Part shown: piece after piece, positions 11,308 to 22,140 of the stretch
How the letters are laid out: the number at the start of each line of letters is the position of its first letter
Numbering within the stretch: the stretch's first letter is position 1
Assembly (NCBI GenBank): GCA_012064385.1
Contig: QRDG01000415.1
Span: 3,337,931 to 3,401,930, forward strand
Source: Puccinellia tenuiflora
Lineage: Eukaryota; Streptophyta; Magnoliopsida; Poales; Poaceae
Length of the DNA: 64,000 bases
Direction: 5' to 3'
The notes under the pieces: generated by a model
What the model was told of the DNA's origin: nothing
Databases searched by the model: none
Seen by the model: only the letters and a program-made list of their open reading frames with translations
Position numbers and translations under genes: made by a program

Positions 11308-12297
11308 ATGTCTTCTACTGAAAACACCAAGTTGTGTGACTTTACTAGCACTAATAACAATGATTTCATATGCTCTCCAATTGCTCCACCCGCTACTAAA
11401 GCGGAATCTTATGAAAATAAACCTGCCTTGCTAAATCTTGTTATGAAAGAGCAATTTTCTGGTGCTAGTACTGATGATGCCGCCTCTCATTTAAATAACT
11501 TTGTTGAGTTATGTGATATGAAAAAGTATGAAGAGGTAGAAAATGACATCATAAAACTGAAACTTTTCCCTTTCTCTTTGAGAGGGAGAGCAAAAGAATG
11601 GTTATTGTCTTTGCCTAAAAATAGCATTGATTCTTGGATTAAATGCAAAGATGCTTTTATTGGAAAATATTATCCACCTCCTAAAATCATACAACTAAGG
11701 AGTAACATTATGAACTTTAGACAATTTGATAATGAACATGTTTCTCAAGCTTGGGGGAGAATGAAATCTATGGTTAAGAACTGTCCCACGCATGGATTAA
11801 CTATGTGGATGGTTATCCAAACTTTTTATGCAGGTTTGAATTTTTCTTCAAGGAACCTTTTGGACTCGGCCACAGGAGGCACCTTCATGTCCACAACATT
11901 AGGTGCAGAAACTAAACTCTTGGATGAGACGATGACAAATTATTCACAATGGCACACCGAACGAGCTCCAAGTGGTAAGAAGGTAAATTCTGTTGAGGAA
12001 ATCTCCTCTTTGAGTGATAAGGTTTATATGATTATGTCTATGCTTGCTACCAATCAGTCCAATATTGATCCTAATAATGTACCACTTGCTTCATTAATTT
12101 CCCAAGTAAAGGATCAACTTGATGTTAATTTTCTTAATAGAAACAACTTCAACAATAATGCTTATCGAAATAATTTTGGTGGTAACAACTATAAGCCTTA
12201 TCCTCCCAATAATGGCAACTTTTACGGCAATTCCTATGGTAATTCTTATAATCCTAATAAGAATGTGTCCTCTGATCTTGAAAATGTTTTAAAATAA
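11308..12297 (+). CDS. Gag protein of the Athila-like element
   Basis: The start chosen is the ATG at 11308 (SSTENTKLCDF follows); an upstream ATG in the same frame at 11080 lies inside the LTR and primer-binding site and is unlikely. The 329-residue product has the retrotransposon gag core (PF03732 type) with GRAKEWLLSLP and SWIKCKDAFIGKYYPP, then an Asn/Tyr/Gly-rich tail (NNNAYRNNFGGNNY). It forms the capsid of virus-like particles. A TAA at 12295-12297 ends it, but the frame goes on in phase into the protease segment, so the stop is probably a secondary mutation or a readthrough point. No zinc knuckle was seen. Confidence 0.75.
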   Translation: MSSTENTKLCDFTSTNNNDFICSPIAPPATKAESYENKPALLNLVMKEQFSGASTDDAASHLNNFVELCDMKKYEEVENDIIKLKLFPFSLRGRAKEWLLSLPKNSIDSWIKCKDAFIGKYYPPPKIIQLRSNIMNFRQFDNEHVSQAWGRMKSMVKNCPTHGLTMWMVIQTFYAGLNFSSRNLLDSATGGTFMSTTLGAETKLLDETMTNYSQWHTERAPSGKKVNSVEEISSLSDKVYMIMSMLATNQSNIDPNNVPLASLISQVKDQLDVNFLNRNNFNNNAYRNNFGGNNYKPYPPNNGNFYGNSYGNSYNPNKNVSSDLENVLK

Positions 12298-13170
12298 TTT
12301 ATCACTTCGCAAAAAGCTTTCAACAAAACTGTCGAAGAGAAGTTGGAAAAACTAGATAGTCTAGTCTCTAAAGTAGACGTTCTTGCTCATGATGTTGAAA
12401 TTTTGAAAATTAGAACCACTCCAAATCAAGACAAACATACTGAATCTTTAAATGCTATCTCTCTTCAAATTAATGAAAATGAAAGGATGATGGCTCTCTT
12501 GAAAGCTAGGTGGGCTACAGAGGCTGAAGAAGCTAGAATTGCTGAAATGAATAGGAAAACTGTTAAAGTTTATACTATCCAAACCACTAAAGAGGATCCT
12601 CCTAGTTTATTTAAAGATGATGAAATTAATTTTGATAATTGCAATCTTACTGAAGTCATTAAGTTCCTACAAAAACTTGCTAAGACACCGAATGCTAGTA
12701 AAATAAATCTTGCCTTTACCAAACATATTACCTATGCTCTTATCAAGGCCAGGGAAGAAAAACTAAAGCTTGAAACCTCTATCCCTAGGAAGTTAGAACA
12801 TGGTTGGGAACCCACTATTAAGATGAAAATAAATGACTTTGATTGCAATGCTTTCTGTGATCTCGGTGCAAGTGTTTCTGTTATGCCTAAGAGTTTCTAT
12901 AATATGTTTGATTTAAATCCTTTGGAAGAGTGCTATTTAAATGTTCATCTTGCTGATTCTTCTAAAAAGAAACCTTTGGGTAGAGTTGATGATGTCCTTA
13001 TTGTTGTTAATGATAATTATGTTCCCGTTGATTTTATTGTTATGGATATTGAGTGCAATGCTTCTTGTCCTATTATTTTGGGAAGACCGTTTTTGAGAAC
13101 GGTTGGTGCTATTATTGATATGAAAGAGGGAAATATAAGGATTCAGTTCCCCCTTAAAAAATGGATGTAA
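12298..13170 (+). pseudogene. Protease segment of the Athila-like gag-pro
   Basis: It is in the same frame as gag and directly follows its stop. A coiled-coil-like stretch (EKLEKLDSLVSKVDVL) precedes the aspartic protease with DLGAS at 12859-12873 and ILGRPFL near the end. The usual D(T/S)G is DLG here, which is common in plant Athila-type elements. The protease would cleave the polyprotein in the particle. The frame ends with TAA at 13168-13170 and no reverse transcriptase follows. Confidence 0.75.
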
Positions 13171-14922
13171 CACTTCCCTAGAAAGAGAAAGAAGTTTCCT
13201 TTTGAATCAATCATAAGGTCAAGCTATGCTCTTGATGTTGCAAAGGCCTCCGAAAAAACTTGATATTTGGCATTGCGCCTAGCTAAAAGGCGTTAAAGAA
13301 AAGCGCTTGTTGGGAGGCAACCCATCTTTTATTTTCAGTTTTCTTTTTGATTTTCTTGAGTCATGAAGTTATTACCTTTGTAGAAACTTCATTGTATCTT
13401 TTTCTTTTGGTTTTTCATGCCAAGTTTAGCCTCTAATGCATTGAATGTGCGAGGTATTGTGTTGCTGTCCAAAAACAGATTCTGTGCGCCTGTTGCACGA
13501 AAATCCTAAAATCGGCAGAATTTTATATTTTTCTGATAATTTTTCACAGAAAGACTGATGATTTTATCTATCTTTCGTTAGTTTTAAGTTTTTTTATTTG
13601 AGCTGCATAAGTGCCTCGAAATATTCGATCTTTACAGACTGTTCAGATTTTGATAGATTCTGCTTTTATTTTGCATTTGTCTCTTTACCATCATCATATG
13701 TAATACTCTAGGGGTAGAGTGCCACATTGAGGCTTAGTAAACAGTAGCTAATGTCTAATGAAGTTGGTTTGCAATTTGCCATGAGTTGAACACATGTGCA
13801 TTTTAATTTATGAGCACTAACCCTCTAATCAAATTATGAGAAGTTTTGTGTGAAGGGAGTTTTTAAGTTCCAAAGGAGAGGAATATGAAGAAATCGAGGA
13901 TGGATAAAAGCTCAAGCTTGGGGATGCCCCCATGGCACTCCCTCTAAATATCAAGAACTATCAAGAGTCAAAGCTTGGGGATGCCTAAGGCATCCCCTCG
14001 TCTTCATCGACTATCATAAGGTCGTCTTCGTTGAACTTCGTTTTTATCACCTTACATATTATGTGCTATGCTTGGAGCATCTTTTTACTTTCAGTTTTGT
14101 TTGTTTGTTTGCTAGTAGGATCTTTGTTGGATCCTAGCTTTATTTGTGTGGGAGAGAGACATGCTCCGCTTTTTCGTTTGAATACTCCTTTGCTTCGCTT
14201 ATATCTTTTTGAGTATTCTTATTCTTAGCTACAGTCTGTTTTCTAGTAAGCTCTCACTTTTAGCTTTTATCTTGTTTAGAGCTGCTAGTTGTTAAGTTAA
14301 AACTCTCTTTTTCTTCACTTTTACTTGTTGGAGAGTTGTTGTTGAAAAATCGCTTGAATTGTCAATGCGACAAAATGCTGTTTGTGTGATGATAGAATAA
14401 AATGAAAAGCCTGCATAGTTTTGTAGATCATGGTGTGGATACTTGATGCTTCTCAATTGTTTTGAGATGTTAAGTTGAATGCTTAAACTTGCTGGTTATT
14501 TGAGTGGAATTGATTAGTAAAGAAATATGGTTGAAAGCTTGAAATTGTGTGGTTTTTCACAGTTGTTAATTCATAGTGCTAATCTTTCCATCAAAAGAAT
14601 TGTTTGGTCAACAAGGGAGACAGTGTAGAGTTTTTATGGTTATGACCGGTAAATGTCTTATGTTGTTCTGTTACCGGTTATTGTTAGATGTTTGCTTCAA
14701 ACACTTTTTTGCTTAGCCTAAAAATTCGTACTGAGTGTATGATTCACTCGTGCATCCAATCCCCAAAAGCCAAACCTTCTTGCCAGCTGAGTCCACCATA
14801 TCTACCTATGCATGGTATTTGCTATGATTCAAAGTAAATTTGTCATGTGCTACCTTTAAAAATTCAAAATAGTTCTTCTTTGTGCCTCTGTTTTTAAGCT
14901 CATGAGGGAGCAGTAGAGAGCT
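13171..14922 (+). other. Non-coding 3' region of the Athila-like element
   Basis: No credible gene. The stretch is AT-rich and includes a GCTTGTTGGGAGGCAACCC block near 13308, common after the coding part of this element group. It is cut at 14923 by an inserted LTR. Confidence 0.6.
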
Positions 14923-16249
14923 TGTAGCGCCCCGGCCCCGGAATTATACAGAGAGGCTATGTAACCCACATGCTATGCTACACAATCGAAGGGCATGGAG
15001 TTACCGCTCCCACGCAACACATCGGTCGTGCCATAAACACTAGCATAGCTATCAATGTATAATAAAGAGATCAAGACTTGTGGAACAACTGGCACATCAC
15101 AGACTCTACGACACAAAAGATCCTAAAGCAACTCATATAGCGAGAAAGATACAAATCACACAACAGGGGTCACAGACCCAACAGTACATCATGCGGAAGT
15201 GAGGTAGTTGTCTAATACAACAAGATCCAGAACATGGCCTAAGAGGCCTATAGATAACATAATGCCAGCCAGCTTGTTCCGAGACGTCCCAAGCTGCCAC
15301 CTGGGAACCCCAAACAACTCGTCGATGTCCACGAAGAACCAACCTGTCTGCTCGGTTTCGTCCTCCTCTGAAACAATTAATAATCAACAAGGAGAGACTG
15401 AGTACGACGTACTCGCAAGTTTAGTAGGGAGATATAGGCCCAATGATGATAAGGCTCTAAAGCTGTATAGTAGTTGTTTTGCATAAAGCTAGTTTTCATT
15501 TATAAAGACATAAAAGACCCAAGGCATCGACTACTCAGAATGTTTTTCATAAAGGGGATAAGATAGTAAACTTTCTTCGGTTCGCATTGAACCACTTTGT
15601 AGCCAGAAACCTCTCATCTCCACCAAGGCACTCCCTCGAATCACCCTCGAGGAAATGAACCTTTTTAACACACGTTGAGTTGCAACCTCTAGTTGCCAAA
15701 TTTTAATAATTAAGATTAGTGTTTTCTATGAGCTAATCCACCTTTCCCAAGATTTGTCCATAACCGTGGACACGGCTTTTCGAAAAGATTAAACCCTGCA
15801 GGGGTGTACTAATTTACCCACCGGTACCGTCCGGCTCACCTGATTGGCTCTCTTCCGGGGAAAGCCGGCGAGTGGGCGCGGTTAGACCTTTACCTTGCAT
15901 GAGGCTTACTCAAGGATCATCAGTGTGCGGAAGGACAGGTTCAGCGCCTCCAACGCCCTGCCCCGCGGCCACATCCTAAACACCACCATCCTCATCGTTT
16001 CTTTTTCCACCCACACACTCACACGCAAATGGAAATAGCAAACTAGAGGACCCTTGACAAGCGCCTCACAAATTATTTGGTCAGTAAGGATTCCATATGT
16101 CCCACCGTTGGAAGCACGCTCGGTTCTTGGTTCTAGCTAAAAGCACTCTCAGCCTAGGCGACAAGAATGAGGCAAAACACCATCAACCCCGATGGCATCA
16201 TAATTATGGAAATAAACTCAAGTAACCACCATGTCCGAAACTCAAGTAA
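14923..16249 (-). mobile_element. Partial chromovirus-type LTR
   Basis: In plus orientation it begins TGTAGCGCCCCGGCCCCGG. The left flank is interior Athila-like sequence with no primer-binding site, so this is the outer end of a 3' or solo LTR. Block 15766-15815 (GTCCATAACC, CTTTTCGAAAAG, CCCTGCAGG) matches 54250-54296 in the same direction and about 50735-50785 in the opposite direction, tying it to the long-LTR families on the right. It stops at 16249 where the LTR of element 1 begins. Confidence 0.65.
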
Positions 16250-16788
16250 TGTCGTGGGGTTGTCACGGCAAGTCCTTCCTTTGGGAAGGTGAGTTCTGGG
16301 GCCATTGATGCACGAAGTACGTAGGAGAGATTAATCTCGCCTAGGGACACGGTTTTTACCCAGGTTCGGCCCCTCTTGATTAGAGGTAAAGACCTACTTC
16401 CTGCTTCTCTTTATTGCTCTAGATCTGATATCGATTACAGGGTTCCGGCTCCTCTCTGGGGAGTCGGCGACTTGGTCTCTCTCTTTTTTTGCTTAGACTT
16501 CTAAGGTCCAGGTCCCCGCTTATAAAGGCTGCCGGGTCCCTGGACTTACAGGTTATACCGAGTCACACTAGAACACGGAGTCCTACTCTACGTCTTGGCC
16601 TTCCAAGTTAGGGCTCCGGGTTGTACTTGGACTCCTTGCTGACGAGTCCTTTCTCCATCATGGGCCTTGGTCGGCTTGTCTCCAGCCCAGCCCATGTGAC
16701 TTGATGCTTGACTCGGCTTTGGCCTTCTTGGTCTGGGCGGGTCTACTTTCCGGGTCCATGGGCCTACCTATAAAGTATCCCCCCATCA
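16250..16788 (-). mobile_element. 3' LTR of element 1
   Basis: In plus orientation it runs TGTCGTGGGGTTGTC to CCCCCATCA. It differs from the copy at 32617 by something over 20 changes counted by eye in about 535 bp, including a rearranged stretch near 16480-16505. Both LTR copies carry a TTTATAAGC-type TATA candidate on the minus strand (about 16520 here). Confidence 0.85.
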
Positions 16789-16800
16789 GTAGCCCCCGAA
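16789..16800 (-). other. Polypurine tract of element 1
   Basis: On the minus strand TTCGGGGGCTAC directly precedes the LTR start TGATGGGG. It primes plus-strand DNA synthesis. The same core GGGGGCTAC is used by element 0, the nested element and the element ending at 58396. Confidence 0.8.
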
Positions 16801-17162
16801 TTTATCTTGGGCGCAGCTTTGCGGCTTCCTCTGACTCCTTGGGTCGACTTCTTGGTTCGACTTCTTCAATTTGAGTCACCAATTCTGAAGTCGCCTGCTG
16901 CTGGCTCCAAGATGAATTCCTGCACACAAACATAATACACATATAAAATGAGTCCATCCTCATCCCTTGTTCAAGCCACCACCCTTGCCCTTGCACTAGC
17001 CGGCCGAGTTTGTTGTGACCCTTGTGAACAAGGACTAAATAGCTTGACTCTCACTGTCACAGAACTCGCCATTCTGAGACAAGCCGACTCCTTCCACTTC
17101 TGTGACTTCAGTTTTTCTCTATTTACACTTTCCTGTCTGACCTTTAGCTGCTGAATCGTTAT

Positions 17163-17178
17163 CCACAGTTTACTGTGG
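17163..17178. promoter_or_regulatory. Palindrome upstream of the antisense gene
   Basis: CCACAGTTTACTGTGG is a perfect palindrome about 36 bp before the TATA box. Element 3 has a matching CCACAGTTTAACTGTGG at 46899-46915 in the same place, while its surroundings have diverged more. It may bind a dimeric regulator; that is inference. Confidence 0.5.
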
Positions 17179-17213
17179 ACCACCTCTGTAACTCCCTAGG
17201 GTTTTTACCCCTT

Positions 17214-17220
17214 TATAAAT
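17214..17220 (+). promoter_or_regulatory. TATA box of the antisense gene in element 1
   Basis: TATAAAT lies about 105 bp before the ATG at 17325, preceded by a telo-box-like CTAGGGTTTTTA at about 17197. The same order is found in element 3 (TATAAAT at 46951-46957). Confidence 0.6.
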
Positions 17221-18524
17221 TGTGAAGGGTTAGGTTTCAAAACCTCACTTGCCCCTTCAGCTCAAATCTCCCTTTCTCCTTGCGTTCAGCTCTTCCCGCG
17301 CTCAGCACGCACCGCCCGCTTGCCATGGCTCCCAAGCGCGCAAAGGCTGCTCCCAAGGCCAAGGCTCCCTCGTCAAGCAGGACAGTAGACATCGCCGCCG
17401 CGGCCGCCGCCGCCGCCAAACCTTCATCGAGGCGATCGATTTCCGCGGATTGGGGTGGATCCACGGTTACTTCCGAGCAATTGAAGACGCACCGGTCGAC
17501 CGGCCTAATTCCGCCCAATGTGAAGGCTCGGGCCCCAGGGGATGAAGTAGTTCCTGCTCCCGCGAAGGATGAGGTGGTGATCTTCACCGAGCATCTGTTC
17601 CGCGGGTTCACTCCCCCCGGTAATCTTTTCTTCCGCCAACTCCTTGAACTCTATCAGCTGCGGATTCATGACTTGGCTCCCAATTCCATTCTCACTCTAT
17701 CCAATTTCGTAACTTTGTGTGAGGATTACCTCCAAATCAAGCCCGATCTCAACCTTTGGCTCGAACTTTTCTATTGCAACCCCCATCCCGAAACTTCTGG
17801 GGGCCCTCTCCTCCAATGCGGCGCCGTCGCTCTTCAACGGCGCCTCCACTCTGTCTTTCCAAAACCAGTTTTTCCCAACCGCATCAAGGACTGGCAAAAA
17901 ACCTTCTTCTACTGCAAGGATACCTCCCCCGCTGGTGAACCCAAACTTCCTCTGTTCTCTGAGGATCGCCTCAGGGCGACTCCCCTTATGAAAGCTAGAT
18001 GCTCAGAGGCCGCCCGGCCAAGAGTCGAGTCTTTGATCACTCGGATCCGGGCCCTCCTATCCCACAATCTGGAGAACATGGACCTAGTCCGTTGCTGGAC
18101 AACTTGGAGGATCCAGCCCCTGAGTCCTAGAACCCGGCTCATTTGCTCATACACTCGATGTGCGGGTGATGACCTCAGGGTGACAGAGCAGCTATCCGAT
18201 GGTCCTGAGCTCGGTCGGCTCATCAAAAAACTGACTGGGCAGCCTGTGAAGGACCAGGCACACTTCGGGCTCCAGCCCTTCTGCTCCACCAACCCAGCTC
18301 CCGATGTAAGCTTTAAACTTTACCTCATTTCTAACTTACTCTTGCTCGTATTGCTTTCTAACTCAATTTCTCTGACTCTGTTACAGCTCACCGACTCCTT
18401 CTGGAAGCCGGCCTCTGGAGCTGGCACTAAGAATAAGACTGAAGCTGGGGCTGAGGCTGAAGAAGAGGTTGAGGAGGAGACTCCTGTCACAGAGCAAACT
18501 GCTGTGGCAGAAGACACCGATGAT

Positions 18525-18690
18525 GATGACGAGGAGTCCTCCCAGGAGGCTCCCGCTGAAGATGATGTTGATGATGAGGAGTCCTCGCCCGAGGCTCCAA
18601 CCGAAAATGTTGCTGAAGAGGAGTCCTCTCAAGAGGCTCCCATTGTGGAGGATACCGATGAAGACGAGTCCTCTCCAGAGGCTCCTGCAA
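18525..18690 (+). repeat. Degenerate acidic codon repeats in exon 2 of the antisense gene
   Basis: Four to five imperfect blocks reading about D-E-E-S-S-(Q/P)-E-A-P repeat here, marked by GAGGAGTCCTC in the DNA. They give an acidic low-complexity linker between the PF04195-like domain and the coiled coil. Confidence 0.7.
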
Positions 18691-19657
18691 CTAAGCAAGT
18701 TCACACCACCTCTGGAACTACCGCTGCTCTACCATCTCTGTCTGAAGAGTCCTCAGCCAAGAGCCACTCTTCTTCCTCCCCAGCTTCCCATAATGGGTCT
18801 CGAGAGGCTGTTCCCAAGGTACCACTTTCACAAGTCCTTGGGTCCACTCGCTCACCTGCTAAGCCTGAAGAACATGTGCAGAGTGTTGTTGCTGCTAGGA
18901 AGAGAAAGCTGCGCTCTGACGGACCCGCAGATGCTCCGGATCCATTGCCAGCTTCTCATCAAAGGAAATCAACCTCCCCTCCAGAGAAAGCCGACTCCTA
19001 CCACTCTGGCATGTCCATGCCATCTTCAGACTCTCAGGCCTCCTTGGACCTGGAAACCAATGTTGGGTAAGACTCCTCTGTTTACTCTACTTGCATTCAA
19101 ATAACTTCTGCCTTTTCCCTTTTCATTAGATTTATTGCTGACTTCTATCTTTGTATGTTTCAGGGCTCGGCCTTGTGTCAAGGTAACCAAGCTCCCAGGC
19201 ATGACTGATGTCACATCTGGCCGCGGACCTGTCCCTCCTTCGGCCTCTCAAACAACAAGCACGAGGACAGGTCCCTCCACTGCTGCATCTGCTGGTGTAA
19301 CTACAGCTCCCATCATTCCCGAGTCCCCTTCAAGGACTCGTGCGGCGACTCCACAGATTGTCCAGCCCTCTTCTGGGACTGAGACTGCTGACGCTGCGCC
19401 TCAAGATCAGCCGACTCCTGAAGGCGACTCCTGCAGCTCCACCAAACATCAAGACCAAATCATCTACTGACTATAGCCGACTTCGAGTATCTGATAACAT
19501 GTCCTTCTCTGAAGCCTACGCTGAAGCGGTCGACTTAAACGATCAATCTGACAGGCTAAAAGATGATGAGCAAGCGGCTCTTAGATCTCTTCACATGATT
19601 CACACCGTAAGTCTTTTGACTTCTGCCCTTTACGCTTTCTAGCATCCTCCTATTGCA

Positions 19658-20102
19658 GTAGCCCCCAAGCACCTGTCTGCGGTGACTTGTGACTAGGATA
19701 GGTGCTTTGCTTTGAAATTGAACTTAACTGCTGTGTAGAAAAAATTCGCACACTGTAGCCCCCAAGCACTGAGTCCTTAGCTCTACTAGGACTCGGGGCT
19801 GCTGATTGTTATCTATCGGGTTCTTGAACCAAAAAACTTTTCCACGAGTAGCCCCCAAGCGCCGAGTTGTCAGCCTGCGACGACTTGGAGCTACGAATCC
19901 ATGTAAATAAGCTGGAACTTTAGCTTATAGATGAAAAAATTTCTGTTCTGCAGGTAGCCCCCAAGCGCCAAGTTGTTGACTTGTGACGACTTAGAGCTGA
20001 TGACTTGTTGACTAGGACCCATGCCTGCTAGCTACAGATGAAAAAACTGACTCCTGAGTAGCCCCCAAGCGCCAAGTTGTTAATTTGTGACGACTTGGAG
20101 CT
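19658..20102. repeat. Five-unit array of hairpin plus polypurine-like motif in element 1
   Basis: GTAGCCCCCAAG starts at 19658, 19755, 19848, 19954 and 20058. Each copy is followed by an inverted repeat: AGCACCT with AGGTGCT, GAGTCCT with AGGACTC, CGAGTTGT with ACGACTTG, and two AAGTTGT-type stems. The stem sequence differs between units but pairing is kept. On the minus strand, the element's sense strand, each unit reads hairpin then CTTGGGGGCTAC, close to the real polypurine tract. On the plus strand the array lies in intron 3 of the antisense gene. Confidence 0.8.
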
Positions 20103-21315
20103 CATGAGTTCTATGCTTGACCAGTAATGCTTACTTGCTAAAATTTGACTTGCGATTGCAGTGCATTATCTCCAAGATGAAGAGAGATATGAAGGAGCTT
20201 GAAGACCAGGCAGCTGCTAGTGCCAGCTCTGCTATAGCTGAAAAGGAACGTTCCCTTCAACTTGAGAATGATCTGAAGGTCTTATCTGCTCAACTGGAGC
20301 AAGTGAGGAAAGAGTCGGCTGATGCCAAAAGGGTTGCCCAAAAGGCTCACAATGATCTAAAAGCTGTCTTCGACACTTGCCGCAAGGGCATTGGGCCCAT
20401 GTGCCAACATATATTTGGTAAGTTTGTAACCTTTGCTTACTTCCTTCTGCCGCTTTCTGCACTGTTTGTAAACTGATAATCATTGATATCTTTTCTGCAG
20501 GGGCTGACTCCCCAAAACTCAAACTGCCCGTTAGCAAGCAATTGCATGAGATGCTTGACCACTGCCATGGGCTTCAAGAGGGAGCCCGTGCAGTGGTGAA
20601 ATATTTGAACCCTAAGGGAAAATGCCCCAAAGAGCCTGAACGTCTAGTGGACGAGTTGTCTAGGGCACCAGGTTATATGCGGCTGTGGAAACAGTCTTCT
20701 TTGAGGAGAGCCTCCATCAGGATCTTGGCCTTAGCCCATAGCTATTACCCCACTGTTTTGGAGCCAGCAATGCTTACTATGGGGAAGCCAGAGCAACATG
20801 AGGATGGCAAACCCTTCACTCAAGACGACTTCAAGGCTGAGGAGAAACTGGTGCGGCCATATGCTTGTGAGATTGCCAATAAGATGGACCCTGAGGTATG
20901 GGTTCATCACTATGATTTGGAGAACAAAAGAGTTGCTCCAGAAACTCCTGCGATCATAAACTTTGGCTTCCCATCACAGGACCCAGCTAGTATCCCTTCC
21001 TCCTCTACTGGGCCGGGTTCTTCGTCGCCGGCGGCTCCTGTTACTGGTGCCGAGCCCTCATTGAAGACTCCTGCTGCGCCCACTCTTTCAAGAGCTATCG
21101 CTGGAGACGCCCAGAAACAAGCAGAGTTGGCTAAGCATATGAAGAGTCCCAAGGGCACTGGTTTTCAAACGAAGAAAGTCGCCACAAAGCCTCCTGTGAA
21201 GCCGGCTCCTGCCTCTACTGCTCAGACAAAGGACAAGTCTCCTGCGAAGAAGGACTCCCCAATTCCAGCTGAGAAGTCGACTCCTCTGGAAGACCATCCC
21301 TTGAATGACTTTTGA

Positions 21316-21615
21316 TCACTTTGTAATGTTGTGCTACTAGTATTTAAACTTTGTAATGATGCACTACTTTTGCTTAAACCTTGTTAGGTCTTTTGAACTA
21401 CTTGTTCTAATATTGTGCCAATCGGCTTATGATGACTTGCTTGTTATGCTATTTGATGTGTACTATCTATGCAAGTCATTCTGTGGTTCTTATAACCCGT
21501 CTAATTATCCGCTGATGAATAAGTAGGCCCTGCATGACTTCTCTTTCAGTTTGCGCTGACAGGCTCCTATCAACTCATGTCCCTTAAGATTCATGAGAGC
21601 CGGAGACAAGCCATG
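21316..21615. other. Convergent 3' region of element 1, left part
   Basis: Untranslated DNA between the end of the antisense gene and the nested LTR element. It continues after 25777 up to the end of pol at 26078. No gene is seen. Confidence 0.6.
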
Positions 21616-22121
21616 TGTCGGGGATATGGGACACAGGTACCCGCAAGGAGGATTAACGTGGCCCATCCAGGGCGGCCCAGCAGGCCGACTCCACAGTCAT
21701 ATTAGGACAAGGACTCACCTTGCCAAACTTGTAATAGATTAGTAGTGTCCTACAAGGACTCGACTTATATTAGATTAGCCGTGTCCTAAAAGGACTCGAC
21801 ATGTAAGCCGGCCTCCTCCACCTTTATAAGGAGGGGCAAGGCGCCCCAAGAGGGCAAGGCTCAAGAGAAGCTAGACAGACCCAACACAACCGGGACAGAG
21901 CCCGATAGATCTAGACAAGAGGAGCCGCCTCATCGGCGACTTCAACCATGAGAGGAATAAGGCCTAGCCACAAACATCACGTAGGGGTATTACCGGATGA
22001 TGTTTCCCGGGCCCCGAAGCTGTATAAATACTTTCTCCCGTGTCGTTCGTCTACTAACCCACATCGACGATGCCCGCGCGTACATAGTCCCGTATCTTCA
22101 CCGTCGGTTCATACCACGACA
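21616..22121 (+). mobile_element. 5' LTR of the nested non-autonomous element
   Basis: It begins TGTCGGGGATATGGG and ends CCACGACA. TATAAATA at 22023-22030 is a strong TATA candidate, with another TTTATAAGG near 21821. It lacks a 10-bp segment present in the 3' LTR near 25503. Confidence 0.9.
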
Positions 22122-22123
22122 TT

Positions 22124-22140
22124 TGGCGCCCACCGTGGGG
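22124..22140 (+). other. Primer-binding site of the nested element
   Basis: TGGCGCCCACCGTGGGG starts two bases after the LTR. It is identical to the site of element 1 (32598-32614, minus strand). The matching tRNA was not identified here. Confidence 0.85.

Larger units (their letters stand above)
9512..14922 (+). mobile_element. Athila-like gypsy element with gag and protease only
   Basis: A 5' LTR (9512-11102), a primer-binding site at 11126, gag and protease are present, then about 1.7 kb of AT-rich non-coding DNA without reverse transcriptase or integrase. The right end is cut by an inserted LTR at 14923, so its 3' LTR is not seen here. Absence of pol with gag still largely open suggests a non-autonomous family that depends on enzymes from a relative; a large deletion is the alternative. 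Confidence 0.75.
17325..21315 (+). pseudogene. Spliced antisense gene of element 1 (PF04195-type protein)
   Basis: Five exons fit GT-AG rules and keep similarity with element 2: 17325-18305, 18387-19066, 19164-19606, 20162-20417, 20501-21315. Exon 1 codes a basic start (APKRAKAAPK), a poly-Ala run and the PF04195-like block with HLFRGFTPPGNLFFRQLLE and the NSILTLSNFV/LCEDYLQ part. Exon 2 is acidic, with repeated EESSQEAP/ESSPEAP blocks. Exon 4 is a coiled coil (KMKRDMKELE onward). Exon 5 carries a conserved helical region (GKPEQHEDGK) and a Lys/Pro/Ser tail. Exon 3 needs a one-base frame change near 19430-19460, where element 2 is open, hence the pseudogene label. Intron 3 holds the hairpin array. 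Function is unknown; it points against gag-pol and could make antisense RNA as well as protein. Confidence 0.7.

Noticed and set aside
15133..15486. Frames of 85 and 92 residues in the LTR at 14923
   Set aside because: Lie in an LTR related to the long chromovirus-type LTRs, overlap on both strands and show no known domain.
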